Shown here in pieces: positions 19,586 to 28,217 of a stretch of 64,000 nt of DNA. The stretch spans positions 124,001 to 188,000 of the forward strand of contig NZ_JAASAD010000009.1 of the NCBI RefSeq assembly GCF_012726175.1, written 5' to 3'. Source of the DNA: Micromonospora sp. HNM0581. Its GTDB lineage: Bacteria > Actinomycetota > Actinomycetes > Mycobacteriales > Micromonosporaceae. Below the pieces are notes generated by a model. The model did not search any database. It was not told the DNA's origin and saw only the letters and a list, made by a program, of their open reading frames with translations. Numbering within the stretch: position 1 is the stretch's first letter; every line of letters begins with the position of its first letter. A program made the position numbers and the translations under genes.

Positions 19586-20529
19586 GTCAACTCCACCGCA
19601 GCGCGGACCATTGCCGCCGTCGCCGCCTCGTCGGTCATCCGCAGCGGCAGGGCGCGGACCGTCACGTCCGGCACCACAGTTGCGGCATCCTCCTCGGCCA
19701 CCAACCAGCCGTCGATCAGCCCTCCGGTGGCCCGGCCTCCGTACAGCCCACCGACACCGCCAGCGGAGCACTCCACGCCGACGACGGCCAGGCAGCGGTC
19801 GGCCATGCCGCGTACCGGCGCTCCGCCGATGATCGGCGAGACACCCACCACCGAGGCCGGGCCGTCCGTCACCGCCTCGCGCAGGCCCGGCACGGCGAGG
19901 ATCGGTGCGATACTGACCACCGGGTTGCTCGGTGCCACGAGCAGCACGTCCGCTCCGGCGATCGCCTCTGCCACGCCGGGCGCCGGCTTCGCCGACTCCG
20001 CACCGACGAAGACGAAACGGTGGGTCGGAACCTGAGCCCGGTAGCGTACCCACCATTCCTGGAAGTGGATCGCCCGCTGCCCACCGTCGAGGTCGATGAT
20101 CGCGTGCGTCTCCAGGCGGTCGTCGGTCGCCGGCAGCAGGCGTACGCCGGGCTGCCAGCGCGTCGCGAGTGCTTCGGTGACCTGGTGCAGCGGATAGCCG
20201 GCGTCGAGCATCGTGGTGCGGACCAGGTGGGTGGCGATGTCCCGGTCACCGAGGCCGAACCAGCCCGGCTCGGCACCGTAGGCGGCCATCTCGTCCTTGA
20301 CCGTCCAGCTCTCGTCGGCGCGCCCCCAGCCCCGCGTCGGGTCGGCGCCACCGCCGAGGGTGTACAGCACGCTGTCCAGGTCCGGACAGATCCGGAGCCC
20401 GTGCAGCCGTAGGTCGTCGCCGACGTTGACCACTGCGGTCACCTCGGCACCAACCTCGCGGGCGTACGCCCGCACCCCGAGCAGGAACCGGGCACCGCCG
20501 ATTCCGCCGGTCAGGACCACGATGCGCAT
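19582..20529 (-). CDS. fbiA: 2-phospho-L-lactate (phosphoenolpyruvyl) transferase FbiA
   Basis: FbiA/CofD transfers the phospholactyl or enolpyruvyl group from the guanylylated donor to Fo, giving (dehydro-)F420-0. The 315-residue protein has the CofD N-terminal motif VLTGGIGGARFLLG (residues 4-17), the VNVGDDLRLHGLRICPDLDSV segment that binds the deazaflavin and metal, and LLVAPSNPVVSIAPILAVPG in the Rossmann-like half. All expected blocks are present and the length is typical. The ATG at 20529 has a GAGGATGGGCG stretch upstream. It is followed by fbiB with 4-bp overlap; the guanylyltransferase FbiD is not in the window. Confidence 0.96.
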   Translation of the reverse strand: MRIVVLTGGIGGARFLLGVRAYAREVGAEVTAVVNVGDDLRLHGLRICPDLDSVLYTLGGGADPTRGWGRADESWTVKDEMAAYGAEPGWFGLGDRDIATHLVRTTMLDAGYPLHQVTEALATRWQPGVRLLPATDDRLETHAIIDLDGGQRAIHFQEWWVRYRAQVPTHRFVFVGAESAKPAPGVAEAIAGADVLLVAPSNPVVSIAPILAVPGLREAVTDGPASVVGVSPIIGGAPVRGMADRCLAVVGVECSAGGVGGLYGGRATGGLIDGWLVAEEDAATVVPDVTVRALPLRMTDEAATAAMVRAAVELT

Positions 20530-20626
20530 TCGCCCATCCTCGCCTACGTGCCGCCTCCGGCAGCCAGGTGGCCCGGGAGACTAGGCTCACGTCGGCATCT
20601 GTCCGCTTTCGCCGCAGGGAGAGTTC

Positions 20627-21742
20627 GTGACCAGCCCAGCCGAGCCCCCGCCCACCGACCCGACCCCGGCCCGCCAGGTGACCGGACCGCTGCGTGAACT
20701 CGCTGCCTTCGTGCTCCTGGGCGCGAACGCCGTTTTCCTCTTCGTGGGGCTGATCCGGCTGCTGACCCCGCAGGGTGCCTACAGCACGGTGACCGGGCGT
20801 GCCGCCAGTTCGTTCTTCGCCCTCATCGGCGTGGAGGCGGTGGTCCTACCGGTGCTGGCGGTACTGCTGGCAACGCACTTCGCTCCGACCGTCGAACGGG
20901 CGAAACTCGTCACGCAGGTGGCGCTTGTCGAGTACGCGGTGAGTGCTGTGCTCGGTGGTCTGACCCTGCTCATCTGGGTGGTCGGGCGTCTGGCCGAGGC
21001 GCAGCTCTTCGACGCCATGACCGGCCTGCTCACCCGGGTCGCCTGGGTGGCGCTCTTCGCGGTGGCCGCGTACGTGGTGTGGAGCGTGTGGCAGCGGCTC
21101 TACCACGTGCCCCGGCCCAAGCCGGAGCCGGGCCTGTACGGCACGCCGCAGCCGCAGGGTTGGCCGCAGCCGGGAGGCCCGGGCCACTTCGGTGGCCAGC
21201 CTGCTCAGCAGGGCGGTGGTTGGGTTCCGCCCGGGCAGCCGGGCGGTTGGCCGGCAGCGGACCGGTCTGCGGGCTACCCGGGCACCGGTCACCTCAGCGG
21301 TCATCCTGGGACAGGGCAGCAGCATCAGGCCGGCTCCGGCCAGTTCGGCGGCTATCCGACGGGCGGCGCACCCAGTGACTATCCCGCCGACCAGGGCTAC
21401 CCCGGCAGCCAGCCGGGCTGGCCGGTCGCCGGTCAGGCGCCCGCCGCCGGCCCGCCGGAGTCCCCGCACACCTGGCCGCCGCACGGTCAGCCGGCAGTGC
21501 CACCGCAGTCGGTGGCACCGTCCTCGCCAGCCGCACCACCGTTCGGGCAGCCGGCGTCGGCGGACCCGACCCAGAGCATCCCGCGCCAGGGTGACCCGGC
21601 CGGCGGTGCGCGCCCGGGTGTCGACCCGACCCAGGCGATCCCACGGCCGGCTGACGGCGACGTCGATCCGTCGGGTCCCCGACCGGGCGACGGGGCCGCC
21701 GACCGCACCCAACGGATCGACCCGGGCGACCAGCCCGGTTGA
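20627..21742 (+). CDS. Four-helix membrane protein with Gly/Pro/Gln-rich tail
   Basis: A 371-residue protein without a recognised function. Four hydrophobic segments near 24-46, 68-88, 103-124 and 138-158 form an N-terminal membrane domain, after a Pro-rich 20-residue start. From about residue 165 to the end it is low-complexity, rich in Gly, Pro, Gln and Ser with degenerate GYPG/GHPGTGQ and DPTQ(S/A)IPR repeats (DPTQSIPRQ, DPTQAIPRP, DRTQRIDPG). The repeated TQ-I motif resembles tails that receive FHA-type phosphothreonine recognition, which is speculation. The GTG start follows GGGAGAG, with a TAGGCT -10 at 20582-20587. It lies between divergent fbiA and fbiC, so an F420 link is possible but unsupported. 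Confidence 0.8.
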   Translation: MTSPAEPPPTDPTPARQVTGPLRELAAFVLLGANAVFLFVGLIRLLTPQGAYSTVTGRAASSFFALIGVEAVVLPVLAVLLATHFAPTVERAKLVTQVALVEYAVSAVLGGLTLLIWVVGRLAEAQLFDAMTGLLTRVAWVALFAVAAYVVWSVWQRLYHVPRPKPEPGLYGTPQPQGWPQPGGPGHFGGQPAQQGGGWVPPGQPGGWPAADRSAGYPGTGHLSGHPGTGQQHQAGSGQFGGYPTGGAPSDYPADQGYPGSQPGWPVAGQAPAAGPPESPHTWPPHGQPAVPPQSVAPSSPAAPPFGQPASADPTQSIPRQGDPAGGARPGVDPTQAIPRPADGDVDPSGPRPGDGAADRTQRIDPGDQPG

Positions 21743-21829
21743 GCGATCTCCGGCAGCTGGCCGTACCGGTTCCGTCGTCGCGCACGTGCGGTTGCCCACG
21801 GGGTAGGGACCGGGCAGGGTGGCAGCGCA

Positions 21830-21835
21830 TAGGCT
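21830..21835 (+). promoter_or_regulatory. Predicted -10 element (TAGGCT) of fbiC, leaderless
   Basis: TAGGCT is followed by six bases (GAACGG) and then the fbiC ATG at 21842. That places the transcription start on or next to the start codon. Confidence 0.55.
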
Positions 21836-21841
21836 GAACGG

Positions 21842-24421
21842 ATGGTTGATCGGAGCGAGCGCGGGCCGGGTGACAGGGGCGTACGGCGGGCACTGCACCG
21901 CGCCGCCACCGGCCGGGCGCTCGACGTCGACGAGGCGTCTACCCTGCTGACCGCGCGGGGCGCGGCTCTGGAGGAACTCCTCGGTATCGCCGGCGCGATC
22001 CGCGACGCAGGGCTACGGGAGGCCGGCCGGCCGGGCGTCGTCACGTACTCGAAGAAGGTCTTCGTTCCGCTGACCCGGCTCTGCCGGGACCGCTGCCACT
22101 ACTGCACGTTCGCCACGGTGCCGCACCGGCTGCCGGCGCCTTTCCTCGACCGCGACGAGGTGCTGGCCGTCGCCCGGGCCGGCGCGGCGCAGGGTTGCAA
22201 GGAAGCCCTTTTCACGCTCGGTGACCGGCCGGAGGAGCGGTGGCCGGCCGCCCGTCAGTGGCTCGACGAACGCGGCTACGGCTCCACCCTCGACTACCTG
22301 CGGGCCTGCGCCGTCGCGGTGCTTGAGGAGACCGGCCTGCTGCCGCACCTGAACCCGGGCGTGCTCTCCTGGGCGGAACTGCACCGGCTCAAGCCGGTGG
22401 CGCCGAGCATGGGCATGATGCTGGAGACCACGGCCACCCGGTTGTGGTCCGAACCCGGTGGCCCGCACTACGGCTCGCCGGACAAGGAACCGGCGGTGCG
22501 GTTGCGGGTGCTCGACGACGCCGGACGGGTCGGCGTGCCGTTCACCACCGGCATCCTGATCGGTATCGGCGAGACCCACGCCGAACGCGTCGACGCGATC
22601 TTCGCGATCCGGCGGGCCCAGCGGGAGTACGGCCATCTCCAGGAGGTGATCGTGCAGAACTTCCGGGCGAAGCCGGACACGGCGATGCGCGGGATGCCCG
22701 ACGCCGAGCTACACGACCTTGCGGCGACCGTGGCGGTGGCCCGTCTGCTGTTGGGTCCGAAGGCACGCATCCAGGCACCTCCGAATCTGATCGCCGGCGA
22801 GTACGACCTGCTGCTGCGGGCCGGCATCGACGACTGGGGTGGGGTGTCACCGGTGACACCCGACCACGTCAACCCGGAGCGTCCCTGGCCGCAGCTCGAC
22901 GAACTGGCGGCCCGAACCGCAGCTGCCGGCTTCACCCTGCGGGAACGGTTGACCGTCTACCCGGAGTACGTCCAGGCCGGTGAGCCGTGGCTGGATGCGC
23001 GTCTGCTGCCGCACGTGAGCGCGCTTGCCGACCCGGCGACCGGGTTGGCGGTAGCGGAGACCCGTCCGGTCGGCAGGCCGTGGCAGGAGCCCGACGAGAC
23101 CTTCGGCGGACGGACCGACCTGCACACCACCATCGACACTGCGGGGCGTACGGACGACCGGCGGGGCGACTTCGACCACGTCTACGGTGACTGGGCCGAG
23201 GTGGCGGCGAAGGCGGCTGTGCCACCGGCGCGAGCGGGTGCCGACGATGGCCCGGGTAACGGGGTGGCAGGTCGCGCCGTAGCTGGCCGGCAGGCCACCG
23301 CGGGTTCCGGTGACGCCGACCTGCGGGCCGGGCTGCGGTTGGCCGCCGACGATCCGGCGGCCCTGCTGGAGCCCCGGCACACCGACGCCGCGCTGGCACT
23401 TTTCGGCGTCGACGGTCAGGCTCTCGACGAGTTGTGCCGCACCGCCGACGAGTTGCGCCGCCGTGCCGTCGGTGACGACGTGACCTATGTGGTCAACCGC
23501 AACATCAACTTCTCGAACGTCTGTTACGTGGGTTGCCGGTTCTGTGCCTTCGCCCAGCGGGAGCGCGACGCCGACGCCTACCGGCTCTCGGTGGATCAGG
23601 TCGCGGAGCGGGCCCGGGAGGCGTGGGAGGCCGGGGCCGGTGAGGTGTGCATCCAGGGTGGCATCGACCCGAAGCTGCCGGTGACGATCTACGCCGACCT
23701 GGTCCGGGCGATCAAGGCCCGGGTGCCGCGGATGCACGTGCACGCCTTCTCTCCGATGGAGATCGTCACCGCTGCCGCGAAGGCCGGTGTGCCGGTGCGG
23801 GAGTGGCTGGCCGGGCTGCGCGAGGCGGGACTGGACACCATTCCGGGCACCGCTGCGGAGATTCTCGACGACGAGGTGCGCTGGGTGCTCACCAAGGGCA
23901 AGTTGCCGACCGCCGCCTGGGTCGAGGTGGTGAGCACGGCCCACGAGCTCGGCATCCGGTCCAGCTCGACGATGATGTACGGCCACGTGGACCATCCCGG
24001 GCACTGGCTGGCGCATTTCCGGGTTCTCGCCGGTGTGCAGGATCGCACCGGCGGGTTCACCGAGTTCGTGGCGTTGCCGTTCGTGCACACGAACGCTCCG
24101 ATCTATCTCGCCGGCATCGCGCGGCCCGGTCCGACGTGGCGGGAGAACCGGGTGGTGCACGCGATGGCGCGGGTGCTGTTGCACGGCCGGATCGACAACA
24201 TCCAGTGCTCCTGGGTGAAACTGGGCGACGCGGGTACGGCGGAGTTGTTGCGCAGCGGCTGCAACGACCTGGGCGGCACGCTCATGGAGGAGACCATTTC
24301 CCGGATGGCCGGTTCCGGCAACGGGTCGGCGCGAACGGAGGAGCAGTTGCGGGCCATCGCGGAGGCGGCGGGTCGACCAGCGCGTAGGCGTACGACTGCA
24401 TACGGTCACATATCGGCTTAG
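21842..24421 (+). CDS. fbiC: Fo synthase FbiC (CofG-CofH fusion)
   Basis: FbiC joins 5-amino-6-ribitylamino-uracil and tyrosine into Fo, the F420 chromophore, with two radical SAM domains in one 859-residue chain. The N-terminal CofG half has the [4Fe-4S] motif CRDRCHYC (Cys81, 85, 88). The C-terminal CofH half has CYVGCRFC (Cys561, 565, 568), and [20 protein letters not shown] is typical of CofH. A variable Ala/Gly-rich linker joins the halves around 460-500. Fusion and length are the normal actinobacterial form. The ATG at 21842 has a -10 box six bases upstream and no ribosome-binding site. A strong hairpin follows the stop. Clustering with fbiA and fbiB differs from mycobacteria, where fbiC is separate. 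Confidence 0.97.
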   Translation: MVDRSERGPGDRGVRRALHRAATGRALDVDEASTLLTARGAALEELLGIAGAIRDAGLREAGRPGVVTYSKKVFVPLTRLCRDRCHYCTFATVPHRLPAPFLDRDEVLAVARAGAAQGCKEALFTLGDRPEERWPAARQWLDERGYGSTLDYLRACAVAVLEETGLLPHLNPGVLSWAELHRLKPVAPSMGMMLETTATRLWSEPGGPHYGSPDKEPAVRLRVLDDAGRVGVPFTTGILIGIGETHAERVDAIFAIRRAQREYGHLQEVIVQNFRAKPDTAMRGMPDAELHDLAATVAVARLLLGPKARIQAPPNLIAGEYDLLLRAGIDDWGGVSPVTPDHVNPERPWPQLDELAARTAAAGFTLRERLTVYPEYVQAGEPWLDARLLPHVSALADPATGLAVAETRPVGRPWQEPDETFGGRTDLHTTIDTAGRTDDRRGDFDHVYGDWAEVAAKAAVPPARAGADDGPGNGVAGRAVAGRQATAGSGDADLRAGLRLAADDPAALLEPRHTDAALALFGVDGQALDELCRTADELRRRAVGDDVTYVVNRNINFSNVCYVGCRFCAFAQRERDADAYRLSVDQVAERAREAWEAGAGEVCIQGGIDPKLPVTIYADLVRAIKARVPRMHVHAFSPMEIVTAAAKAGVPVREWLAGLREAGLDTIPGTAAEILDDEVRWVLTKGKLPTAAWVEVVSTAHELGIRSSSTMMYGHVDHPGHWLAHFRVLAGVQDRTGGFTEFVALPFVHTNAPIYLAGIARPGPTWRENRVVHAMARVLLHGRIDNIQCSWVKLGDAGTAELLRSGCNDLGGTLMEETISRMAGSGNGSARTEEQLRAIAEAAGRPARRRTTAYGHISA

Positions 24422-24459
24422 TTCGAACGTTCGCGTTCCGGCGGACGTACCTGTCGATG

Positions 24460-24490
24460 CCGGCGGCGGCACGGCGAGGACCGCCGCCGG
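24460..24490 (+). terminator. Hairpin terminator after fbiC
   Basis: CCGGCGGCGG (24460-24469) and CCGCCGCCGG (24481-24490) form a perfect 10-bp stem with an 11-nt loop. A second hairpin follows (CGGGGGCC 24500-24507 with GGCCCCCG 24523-24530). Together they isolate fbiC from the next gene. Confidence 0.6.
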
Positions 24491-24579
24491 TACCCCTCGC
24501 GGGGGCCGATGTGTTCTGTCGTGGCCCCCGTCCGTCAATGCGGGCGACGTGTGCGGCGCCGCCGCCGGAAAGGTTGGCC

Positions 24580-24864
24580 ATGATCACTGAGAAGCGTAAG
24601 CGGCGTGGACTGAAACTGACCCGTCGGCAGACAATCACCGCCGCGGCGAGTGCCACGCTCGGCGCTGCCGCGCTCGCGGTGCCGGGGCTGTCGCTGGCCG
24701 GGGACGGCAACGACAAGGCCGCCGCCGGTGAGGCCGAGACGATCGTCGTGTTTCTGCGGGACGCGAAGTCCGGCACCCTGGACGTGTTCGTCGGTCAGTC
24801 CCGGATCGAGGTGCGTGACCGTGACCTGGCGGACAAGTTGCGTGGCGCCGCCGGTCGGCGCTGA
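24580..24864 (+). CDS. Small protein with Tat-type signal peptide
   Basis: A 94-residue protein. Basic residues (KRKRRGLKLTRRQ) with the twin arginine at 15-16 are followed by a hydrophobic Ala-rich stretch (20-36) and a possible cleavage site after SLA at about 40. This is a twin-arginine signal, although Thr replaces the usual Phe after RRQ. The mature part (about 54 residues) contains TIVVFLRDAKSGTLDVFVGQSRIEVRDRDLADKL, likely a small beta-rich domain that I do not recognise. ATG 24580 follows GGAAAGG; longer in-frame starts lack this. It precedes a DUF4331 gene that has no signal peptide of its own. Confidence 0.75.
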   Translation: MITEKRKRRGLKLTRRQTITAAASATLGAAALAVPGLSLAGDGNDKAAAGEAETIVVFLRDAKSGTLDVFVGQSRIEVRDRDLADKLRGAAGRR

Positions 24865-25011
24865 GCCGTTGCCGACCCGCCGCTGCGGGGTGCCGGGGGT
24901 CTGCCCGGCTGCCGGCTCGGGCGTCGTCCCCATGTTCGTCGTCCTGCGCGTCGTGCCCTGCCGCCGACGCTGAGTGTCTCCGCCACCCGCCCCAGTGCGG
25001 CGGGTTCGGCG

Positions 25012-25058
25012 CGGTCGGTGGGCCCCGCGCCCCGACCGGCCAGTCCGAATTGATTTTT
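25012..25058 (+). terminator. Possible intrinsic terminator or attenuator before the DUF4331 gene
   Basis: CGGTCGG (25012-25018) pairs with CCGACCG (25032-25038); 14 nt later comes a run of six T (25053-25058), rare in this GC-rich DNA. The distance to the T-run is longer than in a classical terminator, so this is tentative. It is the main feature of the 217-bp gap before 25082. Confidence 0.3.
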
Positions 25059-25081
25059 TCGCCCAGTGAGGTGGGTCCGTC

Positions 25082-26476
25082 ATGTCTTCACACCGCGAGG
25101 CACCGGAGATCGCCAAGGATCCTGTCGCCGATTCCTCCGACCTGTACGCGTTCGTCACCCCCGATAATCCGGACACGGTGACGCTGATCGCCAACTACGT
25201 ACCGTTGCAGTTGCCTTCCGGTGGGCCCAACTTCTTCGAGTTCGGCGACGACGTACGGTACGAAATCAACATCGACAACAATGGTGACGGGCAGCCGGAC
25301 GTCGTCTATCGGTTCGAGTTCGTCACCGAGATCACCAATCCGAACAGTTTTCTCTACAACACCGGACCGATCGACGCACTCGACAGTGAGAACTGGAACC
25401 GTCGGCAGTTCTACAGCCTGACCCGGATCGTCGGCGGCGAGGAGGAGTTGCTGGCGCAGAAGTTGCCCTGCCCGCCCTGCAACGTCGGTCCACTGTCCAC
25501 TCCGAACTACGCGGAACTGGTACGGCAGGCGACCTTCAAGCTCTCCACGGGCGAGAAGGTCTTCGCCGGGCAGCGTGCCGACGGGTTCTTCGTGGACCTG
25601 GGTGCGATCTTCGACCTGGGTACGCTGCGACCGTTCCAGCAGTTGCACGTCGCGGGAAAGCAGATCTTCCAGAACCCGGGTGAGCCGGTGAACGCCACCG
25701 ACCGGCTGAACGTGCACAGCCTGGCGTTGCAGGTGCCGCTGAACCTGGTGCGTCGTAGTGCCGCCCGTTACCACTGGCAGGAGCCGGCCTCGGTGATCGG
25801 GGTGTGGACCTCGGCGTCCCGTCAGCAGGTGCGCATGCTGGGGGACCGCGTGGCGACCGACATCAACGCCGGGCCGTTCACGCAGGTGTCCCGGTTGGGC
25901 AACCCGCTGTTCAATGAGGTCATCGTGCCGATGGCGCAGAAGGACCTGTGGAACACCCTGTCCCCGGCGGAGGACAACCAGTTCGCTCAGTTCGTGGAGC
26001 GGCCGGAACTGGCCGCTCTGCTGCCGGTGCTCTATCCGCACGTCTTCCCGAACCTCGACGCGTTGAACCAGTCCGGGCAGGCCCGGGCCGACCTGGTGGC
26101 CATCCTGCTCACCGGTATCCCCGAGGGGCTGATCGACGGTTTCACCAACAGCACTGGTGATCTGCAGGCCGACATGCTGCGCCTGAACACCGCGATCCCA
26201 CCGGCCGATCGGCCGAACGCGCTCGGTGTCCTCGGGGGCGACCTCGCGGGCTTCCCGAACGGTCGGCGGGTGACCGACGACGTGGTGACGATTTCGCTGC
26301 GGGCCATCGCCGGGCTGACCGTGCCACTGGTCGATCGCCACTTCCAGCCGGACGAGGCGGCGGCAGCGGTGACTCCGGGGTTGAGCGCCGAGGACGTGAC
26401 CGCGCCGTTCCTGAACAAGTTTCCCTTCCTCGGTACGCCCTACGACGGGTTCAACAACCCGGCGGCGGGCTCCTGA
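25082..26476 (+). CDS. DUF4331 domain-containing protein
   Basis: A 464-residue protein of the DUF4331 family, whose biochemical function is unknown. The N-terminus MSSHREAPEIAKDPVADSSD is the family hallmark, followed by LYAFVTPDNPDTVTLIANYVP and FGDDVRYEINIDNNGDGQPD; the Asn/Asp-rich loop resembles a calcium-binding EF-like loop. The family is often predicted extracellular, yet this protein starts directly at the domain with no signal peptide or N-terminal membrane segment. The ATG at 25082 follows GAGGTGGG. A 116-residue His-rich protein gene follows within 15 bp, and the small Tat-signal gene precedes it. The three may form one unit, but the upstream hairpin and T-run suggest some transcriptional separation. 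Confidence 0.88.
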   Translation: MSSHREAPEIAKDPVADSSDLYAFVTPDNPDTVTLIANYVPLQLPSGGPNFFEFGDDVRYEINIDNNGDGQPDVVYRFEFVTEITNPNSFLYNTGPIDALDSENWNRRQFYSLTRIVGGEEELLAQKLPCPPCNVGPLSTPNYAELVRQATFKLSTGEKVFAGQRADGFFVDLGAIFDLGTLRPFQQLHVAGKQIFQNPGEPVNATDRLNVHSLALQVPLNLVRRSAARYHWQEPASVIGVWTSASRQQVRMLGDRVATDINAGPFTQVSRLGNPLFNEVIVPMAQKDLWNTLSPAEDNQFAQFVERPELAALLPVLYPHVFPNLDALNQSGQARADLVAILLTGIPEGLIDGFTNSTGDLQADMLRLNTAIPPADRPNALGVLGGDLAGFPNGRRVTDDVVTISLRAIAGLTVPLVDRHFQPDEAAAAVTPGLSAEDVTAPFLNKFPFLGTPYDGFNNPAAGS

Positions 26477-26491
26477 GTGGAAGGGCGAAGG

Positions 26492-26842
26492 ATGGGCGGA
26501 CACGAGCACTCGCACACGTACGGTCCTTCGGGGACCGGAACCGTTGTCCTCGACCTCGGTGGTGACACCGGTGCCCTGATCATCTACACCGGACGTGAAC
26601 TGCTCGGGCGGGAGATCGAGGTGAGCCGCGTCGACCGGGACGGCAACCCGCGTACCCACTCGGCGGTGCGTGAGCGTCGGGTTCGGGACGGTACGTTCCA
26701 CGGTGCCGTCTACCCGGACCTGCCAGCGGGAGTCTATACCGTCTGGTGGGACGGTGACACACCCGTCGGGTCGGTCACCGTAACCGGTGGTGTTGTTGCC
26801 GAGTTCGCCTTGCCGACCAGCGTGTACTCGTCGTCTGACTGA
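26492..26842 (+). CDS. Small beta-sandwich-like protein with His-rich N-terminus
   Basis: A 116-residue protein. The N-terminus MGGHEHSHTYGPSG has three closely spaced histidines suitable for metal binding. The remainder alternates short strands (TVVLDLGGDTGALIIYTG, REIEVSRVD, VYPDLPAGVYTVWWDG, GSVTVTGGVVAEFALP), like carboxypeptidase-regulatory or PPC-type beta-sandwich domains. No signal peptide is visible. The ATG at 26492 is preferred because GGAAGGG lies 6 nt upstream; GTG 26477 directly abutting the DUF4331 stop is the alternative. Coupling to the DUF4331 gene argues for a shared process. Such genes are sometimes labelled phospholipase, which nothing in this sequence supports. Confidence 0.75.
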   Translation: MGGHEHSHTYGPSGTGTVVLDLGGDTGALIIYTGRELLGREIEVSRVDRDGNPRTHSAVRERRVRDGTFHGAVYPDLPAGVYTVWWDGDTPVGSVTVTGGVVAEFALPTSVYSSSD

Positions 26843-26861
26843 TCCGCCGGAGTCTGCGTCT

Positions 26862-26896
26862 ACCGCGTCCCGTCCACAGTGTGGACGGGACGCGGT
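26862..26896 (+). terminator. Strong hairpin terminator
   Basis: ACCGCGTCCCGTCCAC (26862-26877) and GTGGACGGGACGCGGT (26881-26896) make a perfect 16-bp stem with a 3-nt loop, 20 bp after the end of the His-rich protein gene. Confidence 0.85.
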
Positions 26897-27314
26897 CGTC
26901 GTTGGACCACCCGGCGGGCGGGGTCGGCGCAGTCGGGATACCCTTGCCCATCAAGATCAACGGATCTTGCTGGCGGCTTCCTCCGCCTGGATGCGAAGGC
27001 CGGTCGCTTCGGCGGCGACCGGCGCGCCACAGGAGAAAACTCGGGCAACTCGCCGGGGAGGGCGTTACTCGGCCGGGGTCTGAATCGATAGGGCAGGGCG
27101 AGACCGGGTGGTACGGATGGCCGTCCGGGATGCGTGTCGGGAGGGCGACTCCATTATCAAGTTCGGCTTGACTGTGCACGTAATACACGCGTGTAATTTG
27201 AATGGGGTTGTTCGCACGGAACGCACGATAACCGGACCGGACGGACAAAAGCACGCCTTTCGCGTGGGGGGTTGCAGCGGCGACGACGCCGGTGCGCGAC
27301 AAGGAGGCAACTGA
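26897..27314 (+). promoter_or_regulatory. Long upstream region of whiB with palindrome
   Basis: About 420 bp without a convincing gene. The half nearest whiB is AT-richer than its surroundings and contains the perfect 12-bp palindrome TACACGCGTGTA (27184-27195), about 120 bp before the start codon, then AAGGAGG as ribosome-binding site 7 nt before ATG 27315. Long regulated leaders are usual for whiB-family developmental genes. A 68-codon frame from 27108 to the whiB start lacks protein-like features and I do not call it. Confidence 0.5.
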
Positions 27315-27572
27315 ATGGACGGCCAGCTGGAGGCGGCCGACCTGCTCGGAAACGCGCCGGAGTGGCAGGAGCGGGCCCTGTGCTCGCAGACCGACCCGGA
27401 GGCGTTCTTCCCCGAGAAGGGCGGCTCGACCCGCGAGGCGAAGCGCATCTGCTCGCGGTGCGAGGTCAAGACGGAGTGCCTCGAATACGCTCTCGGCCAT
27501 GACGAGCGTTTCGGGATCTGGGGCGGGCTCTCCGAACGGGAGCGGCGCAAGCTGAAGCGCCGGGCGGCCTGA
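27315..27572 (+). CDS. whiB: WhiB-family iron-sulfur regulator (WhiB/WhmD/WhiB2 type)
   Basis: An 85-residue WhiB-like protein with four cluster-ligand cysteines (Cys23, Cys46, Cys49, Cys55; C-x2-C-x5-C spacing in the latter), the turn motif GIWGG (67-71) and a basic C-terminus (ERRKLKRRAA) that contacts DNA. WhiB-family proteins bind a [4Fe-4S] cluster and act with the principal sigma factor; this class controls septation and sporulation in Streptomyces and cell division in mycobacteria. Position next to the Rv3259-like and DUF3499 genes matches mycobacterial whiB2. The start is fixed by AAGGAGG 7 nt upstream. An orthologue of developmental WhiB is likely, by context and motif. Confidence 0.95.
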   Translation: MDGQLEAADLLGNAPEWQERALCSQTDPEAFFPEKGGSTREAKRICSRCEVKTECLEYALGHDERFGIWGGLSERERRKLKRRAA

Positions 27573-27615
27573 ACGACGTGGGGCGGGGCGGCTGGGGGGC
27601 CGTCCCACCCGACGA

Positions 27616-28065
27616 TCAGGCCAACTCGTCCGGGTCGACGCCGAGCAGGTTCGCCACCTGCTCGATGATCACGTCGTGGACCAGATCGGCGAGATCCTCA
27701 CGGTCCATCGCCCGGAACTCCAACGGTCGCCGGTACAGCACGATCCGCGGCGGGACCTCCTGGCGGCCCGGCCGACCGGGCAGCAGCCGGGCCAGCGGCA
27801 CCTCGCCGTCCTCCAGCACGTCGGAGTCGTAGACGTTCAGATCGGGCGGGACGTCCTCGACGGCGAACTCCACTCCGGCCAACTCCTTGGCGAACCGGCG
27901 CTCGAGCGTCTCGACGGTGTCCAGCACAAGGTCGTCGAAGATCTCCGCCTTGGTCCGGGCCAGCGGCACGGTGGCCGGTACCAGCCGCCCTCGCAGGCCA
28001 CGTCCGTGCCGGTCGCGGTGCGCCCGACGGGTGGTGCCGGGACGGCGGCTCTCCGGGCTCGTCAT
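27616..28065 (-). CDS. Metallopeptidase-family protein (zincin_1, Rv3259-like) with degenerate active site
   Basis: A 149-residue protein of the actinobacterial family assigned to minimal zincin metallopeptidases. The N-terminal 35 residues are Arg-rich; the domain begins near RTKAEIFDDLVLDTVETLERRF and has the conserved DVPPDLN and LYRRPLEFRA segments. The position of the HExxH zinc motif reads HDVIIEQ (130-136): Asp replaces the catalytic Glu and the second His is absent, so peptidase activity by the standard mechanism is unlikely. The ATG at 28065 has only a weak ribosome-binding site; the frame is open to 28116. Convergent with whiB and divergent from DUF3499, as in mycobacteria. Confidence 0.85.
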   Translation of the reverse strand: MTSPESRRPGTTRRAHRDRHGRGLRGRLVPATVPLARTKAEIFDDLVLDTVETLERRFAKELAGVEFAVEDVPPDLNVYDSDVLEDGEVPLARLLPGRPGRQEVPPRIVLYRRPLEFRAMDREDLADLVHDVIIEQVANLLGVDPDELA

Positions 28066-28205
28066 GAGCCAAAGAGTAGCTTCCGGTCCGCTCCGGACCG
28101 CGTCGGCGCCAACCACCTGGCGCGTTGCGGCAGGCGACCGGAAATGTGATCACCAAGACGGGCGTGTCGTAACGCGAAGCGGTGCGCCGAAGCCGGTAAT
28201 GGAGA

Positions 28206-28211
28206 TACCCT
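28206..28211 (+). promoter_or_regulatory. Predicted -10 element (TACCCT) of the DUF3499 gene, leaderless
   Basis: TACCCT, six bases, then GTG 28218, with no ribosome-binding site. An identical hexamer with identical spacing precedes the aldehyde dehydrogenase at 40658. Confidence 0.5.
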
Positions 28212-28217
28212 GCGCCG

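Noticed and set aside
24424..24433. Palindrome CGAACGTTCG just after the fbiC stop
   Set aside because: Short, single, and next to a stronger hairpin; likely chance.
27108..27314. 68-codon plus-strand frame ending directly before whiB
   Set aside because: No ribosome-binding site, no protein-like features, and it covers the expected regulatory region and whiB ribosome-binding site.
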